From Paragonimus westermani (Eukaryota; Platyhelminthes; Trematoda; Plagiorchiida; Troglotrematidae): a stretch of 64,000 bases of DNA. This document shows positions 58,801 to 64,000 of this stretch, piece after piece. The stretch spans positions 31,432-95,431 of the forward strand of contig QNGE01001226.1 of the NCBI GenBank assembly GCA_008508345.1, written 5' to 3'. Within the stretch, counting starts at the first letter, position 1. Each line of letters starts with the position of its first letter. A program made the translations under genes and the position numbers. The notes below the pieces were generated by a model. It was given only the letters and a program-made list of their open reading frames with translations. It was not told the DNA's origin and made no database searches.

Positions 58801-61800
58801 ACCGGTCAAGTATTTGAACAGCGGTTTTAACATAATGGCTTGTGTTGGAATGGCTTTCGATTTCACAGATGTTCGTGAACGGTACCTGACATCCCAGACC
58901 GCTTTTATGGTTGGACTTAACGGATTATAATGTATATTACTCAGCTACTCAAATGAACAGCAGGGTACGAGTTTGAAGAATGAGCAGTTCATTGTTGGAG
59001 CTCCGTGGTCATCATTCTTCTTAGTGGTGATTCCGTCACAAGCTGTTCTTATCAACGTGCAAATATTCTAACTGCAACAACTCAGGAAGAAAGTGACTGT
59101 TACCGGCCAAAATGGATCATTTCCGATCCGTTTAATACTAACAGAGTTCTACCAGTAAATGAGTAATTATTCAAAACTCCAAGTTCCAAAGTCTTCTGAA
59201 TGAAAGGCTGCAGCGCATATACACTGTTCGTCTAACTGGCAAGCTCATTCTCAAATGAATGTCCTTTCCAAATACACATGACTGAGAGCCCGGAAAATAT
59301 ACGATGCATATTATATATTTTATGTCGCAACAAGATCCTATTCGATAAGAACTACCATCGCGTTTCTTAACACACGCTCAGTTGATTACACAGACCTGTC
59401 GAAGCATGCAGTCTAATCATCCGTCCTCACCCGTTTCCTTGAGTTTAGCCTCAGGTGTTTGTAAGAACAGGGTGTGTGCTTGAAAATGTTCCATTATCGT
59501 CGCATAACCAAACCGTGAAACGACAAAGGTGACCGTCTCAATAATTTCCATCAATATCACATTTCAAATTTACTTATTGAGATTAGACACCAGTGTAGAA
59601 AACAGTTTACATCAAATTGAGGGGTAAAGCAGGAGAGTGTAAGAAAATTATTCTCCGATATCGTTTACATCGATATCTATAGCCTACCAACAGTCTATTC
59701 AAACGCTTACCTTAAAAATGAACTTGAACTGTGTTCACAACGGACTGAGTAGGTTCAGATCAACTGAATGACGATCAACTGTGACCCCGTTATATGTATA
59801 AAACATATCTTTCTTGTGTCCACTTAAAATACACGCATCCATTTACATAGCTGTCAGTAGCACTGGAACGTACCGATCGTCTGGAGCAACTTGCACTCGC
59901 TGGTAACGACCAACTTGTTCATCTTCCCAACTTGTCTTTCCCGAAACGAGACATGTGCTGCAGCCGGAGCGGATGGTCGGATGTCAGTCGGCTTGCTACG
60001 GATAAGTCTTCGAGATTCATGCAATTTTTTGGTGGGTCCATCAACTCAGAATTAGTTCACTATCTATCCCTGTACCACTGCTCACACATGCCTTCCCACT
60101 CAAACATCTTCAACAGTTTTTTCTTTTCGGCCATTATCAGTACGTCAGTACAGTTAGTGTAGTTGAGAGATGTTTTTTCCATACGTTTCCGTCATCACGG
60201 GTAGCCACTATCAATACAGATGTAACCCAAACGTTCGGGAAAATGTGGCATGTCAGGAGTAACTCCGGTGGTGTTTCATCACCAGGCGAGTTGTCGGTAG
60301 CGTAACATTAATGACGTAACACCATGCTCTGCATACGAGCTTGTATTCATGGGTGTAGTTAATCACCTACGAAAGTCAATGGGACAGAGTGCTTGACACG
60401 ACCTTTGGAGCTTTCGACTAATTCTTTCTCGCATCGTACTTTCATCTCTGGCCTATTCACACGGGCAGTTGGCAGTGTAACTGTGAAAAACGCAAGCAGG
60501 TCATGTATTGTGTACAGAGGTTACGTGTGCAACTAATAAATGTGGGAGTGTAAACCTGGTCTCAGGATTTGTACGTTTGTATAACCGTTTGTGAGAGGTT
60601 CATCAAAATATGTTACGTTAATGTCCAAGTAACGTGCATTTTTCGATTATGTCCACTACGGATATAAGGAGTGATGAGCTGTACGGCTCTGTGCTTAGTA
60701 GACCAGTTTTATGGCAGACCGTCTTCAACATTTTGCCTAGTACGCAAATTAGAAGGCTAATTCATATGAATTGGTAGTAAGTAGAATATTCTGCGTTGAC
60801 TGATCATTGTATATGCATTACTTATCTCAATTTATTCCTGTTTTGAAGGATCGGGGTAAATTGTTGCTTTTTAATAGAGTGCGTTTTGCATACAGTTTTA
60901 TTTCAGTGTGTACCAATGCTGACACCTTGTAGATCAACATATAAATAATTCAATATTAACTTAGTTCAGCATACGTAGTTCCCAGATTGTTGAAGGCCGG
61001 ACTGTTGTACATGGCTAAATGTGAGTCAGTTGCTTAAGCATTCAACATTAAGTTTCGGCAACCTAATTAGTATTTATAATACACAGGTCCTTGACGTTTA
61101 CTTTCTTGTTTTCTCGGAAGTCGATGAGTCTATATGTGAAACAACAACGTTGGTTTTGATTAACAACATATTTCATCCTAATATTTTCTGAGTGTTTTGC
61201 GCTACAACGTATCAACCGTTTCTTTATTGCGTGATTCCAGGTTCCTTATGTGGGGTGGACATTTCAAAACTCCAATCAAACGTGATGAATTATGTGAGTT
61301 GATGAGATTGGTGAGGTAAAAGGGTCAGGGCTCCTGAACAGAAATAGTTCATAGGAATGAAGGAAGAATCCGTACTGTCATGATATTCAGTGTGATTGTT
61401 AGTCACTTTACGTGAACAGCGGTTTGGTAGTACCGATTGAGACACCAAGTAATCTGCGTAATAACTGTATATCAATGACTGTTCGTAAAAGCTTTGTCAT
61501 AAGTGGTCATCTTTTTTTATTGAACTAGTGTAAATAGACGACTATTTTGTGTCACTAATTAGTCAAATGCAAGGTAGTATTCAGTGTTGTGTGAATATAG
61601 TGGTTTAGATAGCGGAAAACAGGTACCTAAATGATCGCAAATCAAGACAACAAGCCTAATTGACATCAATTACCAGCCCTACGGCTAGAGGTTCTAAATG
61701 GAATTATTTTGAACGGTCTCGCATTAAGTGACGCATTTAATAAATACCCAAAAAATAGAGACGGTGAATACTGAGTGATAGCAAAACCTCTTGGTTGTGC

Positions 61801-62797
61801 AGTCTGACAGCTTTTATTGGTCACTTGACCTTGTGTATCACCTGCTATCGAGTGTGAGCCCCAAACATCTGGCGAATTCGTGAAGGTCAGAAGAGGTCAC
61901 TTCTGTGCTAAACAGATTCAGAATCTCACGAGTGTTTACTGTGAAAGCGGTGTACGTAACCGCAGGAAAAACGTCTTACGGTCATCCAGTCTGTTCGGAA
62001 TATCTTCCATCGCATCGAGTCAGCGAATATCGTCTTGTTAGCAAAAACTGTTGCCGGAAATGAATGGACCAAGATTTGTTTGAATAGATCCGATATAAAT
62101 AGAAATATGTCACGTGCCGCGGCAAGTCCGTGCGAATACGCTGCTGTGACGCTGGGTCAAGGCCATTCAGTCATATGGACGGCAGGTGTTTTGAAAACCG
62201 GACTGCAACTGCCTGGACCACCTTGCCTGTGGTTTGGATGTGGACATCCTGTGATGTGGTTATGCCTTATACGGCCATCTCTTTAATTTACCTGTTCTGT
62301 CTATACTCTCTTGCGAGGAAGTGAACTAAAGAATCTCGAATGATGGAACAACCTTGCAAACTGAACTACGGTAACGAGACAACGCTACAAAATTCCAGCT
62401 GTTCGGTAATAAAAAAAACTCACAGAGCAAGCACAACAACAATCAGTTCACTCACACCCTCATCGCAACACGAAGGTTTTGTGAGCTCACAATGGGCACA
62501 CACAAGGCTGTCAACTGAGCTGTGAGAGGCAAGGCAACCGAATATCATTCGTTACCATTTAAGAAAATGATTCAGCTGTGACATCTCTCAGTAGGGACTG
62601 AGATTCATATTCGTCGCATTCAGTCATCTTACCCTGTCCCCCTGGAAGCAGCCTGATTCGCAGATGCTTCGCTAACGTGCTATTTCAAAAGAAATAGTTC
62701 GCTTCTATCGACGCTCCGCCGACCTACTCTTCGTTGTGCGTGTGTTATGTTTTCAGCCCTTCAGATCGGATGAAGTGGCCTTGTGAAATGCTGATTG
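58801..62797. other. Stretch with no recognised gene
   Basis: No conserved coding sequence or RNA gene. A short hammerhead-like relic lies at 60265-60295. Open frames (59932-60162, 62035-62286 plus) are unrecognised. Confidence 0.45.
60265..60295 (-). repeat. Relic of the PLE hammerhead-like motif
   Basis: On the minus strand, ACTCGCCTGGTGATGAAAC matches the CTCGCCCGGTGATGAAAC part of the motif at 47.74 kb with one change. The upstream CTGATGA half is not preserved. It suggests a dispersed family member. Confidence 0.45.
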
Positions 62798-62900
62798 GAA
62801 CATGAAGCCCTGTGTTCAGACAACGGAACTCATTGCATAACCCACTTGTTCGTCCATTTAATAAAGGAGAGCAATTGCCCAGCGAAACCGACTTTCAACT
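62798..62900 (+). pseudogene. LTR-retrotransposon integrase relic
   Basis: The plus-strand frame reads EHEALCSDNGTHC (62798-62836) and continues ITHLFVHLIKESNC. Ty3-type integrases have P-x-x-LVSDNGTxFTSxxF...FLK in this place, including the second catalytic aspartate (SDNG). Flanking sequence gives no further integrase blocks at the expected spacing, so this is a small relic and could be coincidental. Confidence 0.4.
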
Positions 62901-64000
62901 CATATATCTTATGCCACGGGTTTTCCCACAGTGTATTACACTACCAGTTATTCGAACTGTACACTTTATGAAATTGTTATAGATTGCTTACGAGGGTTGT
63001 TAGAGTGCCTAAACTGCAAGCATATCAAGGCGTTCATCTGAATGTTCGAATTCCTGACCGCGTTTAGGCGAGCCTCGAATGGTTTGCAATTCGATGAACC
63101 ACATACTTCAAAACATATAAGTTCACCCAATGTCGCAGCAAAATATCGTGTAGTAGACTTTGGGATCCTGACTCTGGGCGCATAACTTCACTGTAGCTGA
63201 TATTTTGTTTTTGTCCGTTATTAATTGTGGTTGGAAACTTTGTAAACAAAATATAGCCTTCTGTTTCGCATCAACTTTTCTATTTTGTTGTTATAGTACT
63301 TGCTGTCGACGTGATATCGGAAAGCTTACTGCTATGAGATTCGTCCACAATATGATTGTTGACGAATGTGTGTTTATTTACAGACCGAGATGAACAAACA
63401 ATCGGTTGTTCTCCGTCCATTTAACTAGGGGACCTACATGTTGGCTTACACACCATCAATCTTACTTCGTGCTCTTCACAGAGAACCACAGTAAGACTCA
63501 TTCTGGTAAGTTAGGTTCAGAGCTAAACAGCAAACTGAGAATCAGCTGCAAACTACATTTCGAATTATCCGGTCATAACAGTGGCCTGTTCTCCGAAATA
63601 GCCAACCGCGTACTGGCTAATGTCACTAGGACTAGTCGGAGCTCAAAGCATACTTGTATACACAAAATGTCCTCCACTTCAATAGCGCGAGCATAATCTG
63701 TGGAAGTTAATTTTTCCATATTTTCACGCACATTGTTGATTTTAATACTATATATTCTCTTCACCTATACACAAACACACACAGCTCTATGAACAAACCT
63801 TCTCAGAGACTGGATTCCTGATAATGAAAGTACCTGACACGATGGAATACGTTTGCTACGTACGTCATCAACTCTTTATGTAAATATGAATTGTGCACAG
63901 TCTGAGTGAACTGCTGAATTGTGTTTCTATCTGCATCACTATCTCATGTTTTTTTCCAACTGTATCCATGCTTATCAGCTAGGCGATTCATCCGCTTATT
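62901..64000. other. Stretch with no recognised gene
   Basis: Open frames of up to 96 codons (63406-63696, plus) without similarity. Nothing else seen to the end of the window. Confidence 0.45.

Noticed and set aside
1..64000. CRISPR arrays, operons, prophage or other prokaryotic systems
   Set aside because: No regularly spaced short repeats, ribosome-binding sites or packed genes; all recognised elements are eukaryotic retroelements.

Overview
This is a non-coding, repeat-bearing stretch of a eukaryotic nuclear genome. It has no bacterial-style gene packing, no operons and no long host open frames. The repeats point to a parasitic flatworm, most likely a digenean trematode: RTE-type LINEs of the apurinic-endonuclease/RT kind, several Penelope-like elements (PLEs) with GIY-YIG endonuclease ends, and a tRNA-derived SINE that carries a hammerhead ribozyme, as the SM-alpha elements of schistosomes do. 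The order or species is inferred from family resemblance only. I could not identify any host protein-coding exon with confidence.

Layout. 1-2.05 kb: nothing recognised, then an ACG(TA)18CGT palindrome. 2.3-5.4 kb: an old, heavily mutated RTE-like LINE on the minus strand. 5.7-9.26 kb: a younger full-length copy of the same clade on the plus strand, head to head with the first, with all endonuclease and RT catalytic motifs readable but broken by four in-frame stops and one frameshift. 12.0-12.3 kb: a third LINE fragment. 14.385-14.887 kb: a probable solo LTR (TG...CA) with an exact 5-bp target duplication. 18.25-19.73 kb: a PLE fragment (RT plus GIY-YIG, minus strand) bounded by ~281-bp inverted repeats. 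20.06-20.95 kb: three SINE copies, one inverted and two in direct orientation with a 431-bp period; the two direct copies keep a complete type I hammerhead ribozyme. 24.61 kb: a perfect 28-bp palindrome with two CACGTG E-boxes. 26.9, 32.05 and 58.5 kb: 5'-truncated PLE endonuclease ends. 47.2-47.8 kb: a PLE end followed by a compact promoter (three CCAAT boxes and a TATA box) and a hammerhead-like motif. 54.35-54.58 kb: SINE relics in both orientations, with a mutated ribozyme. 62.8 kb: a short LTR-retrotransposon integrase relic. The rest is unique-looking sequence without recognisable genes.

How the parts relate. The main theme is retroelements that use or carry self-cleaving RNA. The SINE has a pol III promoter (A and B boxes) driving an RNA that ends in a hammerhead. 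The PLE at 47.2-47.8 kb seems to place a pol II promoter just upstream of its own hammerhead-like motif. The LINEs and PLEs are the likely sources of reverse transcriptase, but which of them mobilises the SINE cannot be read from this window.
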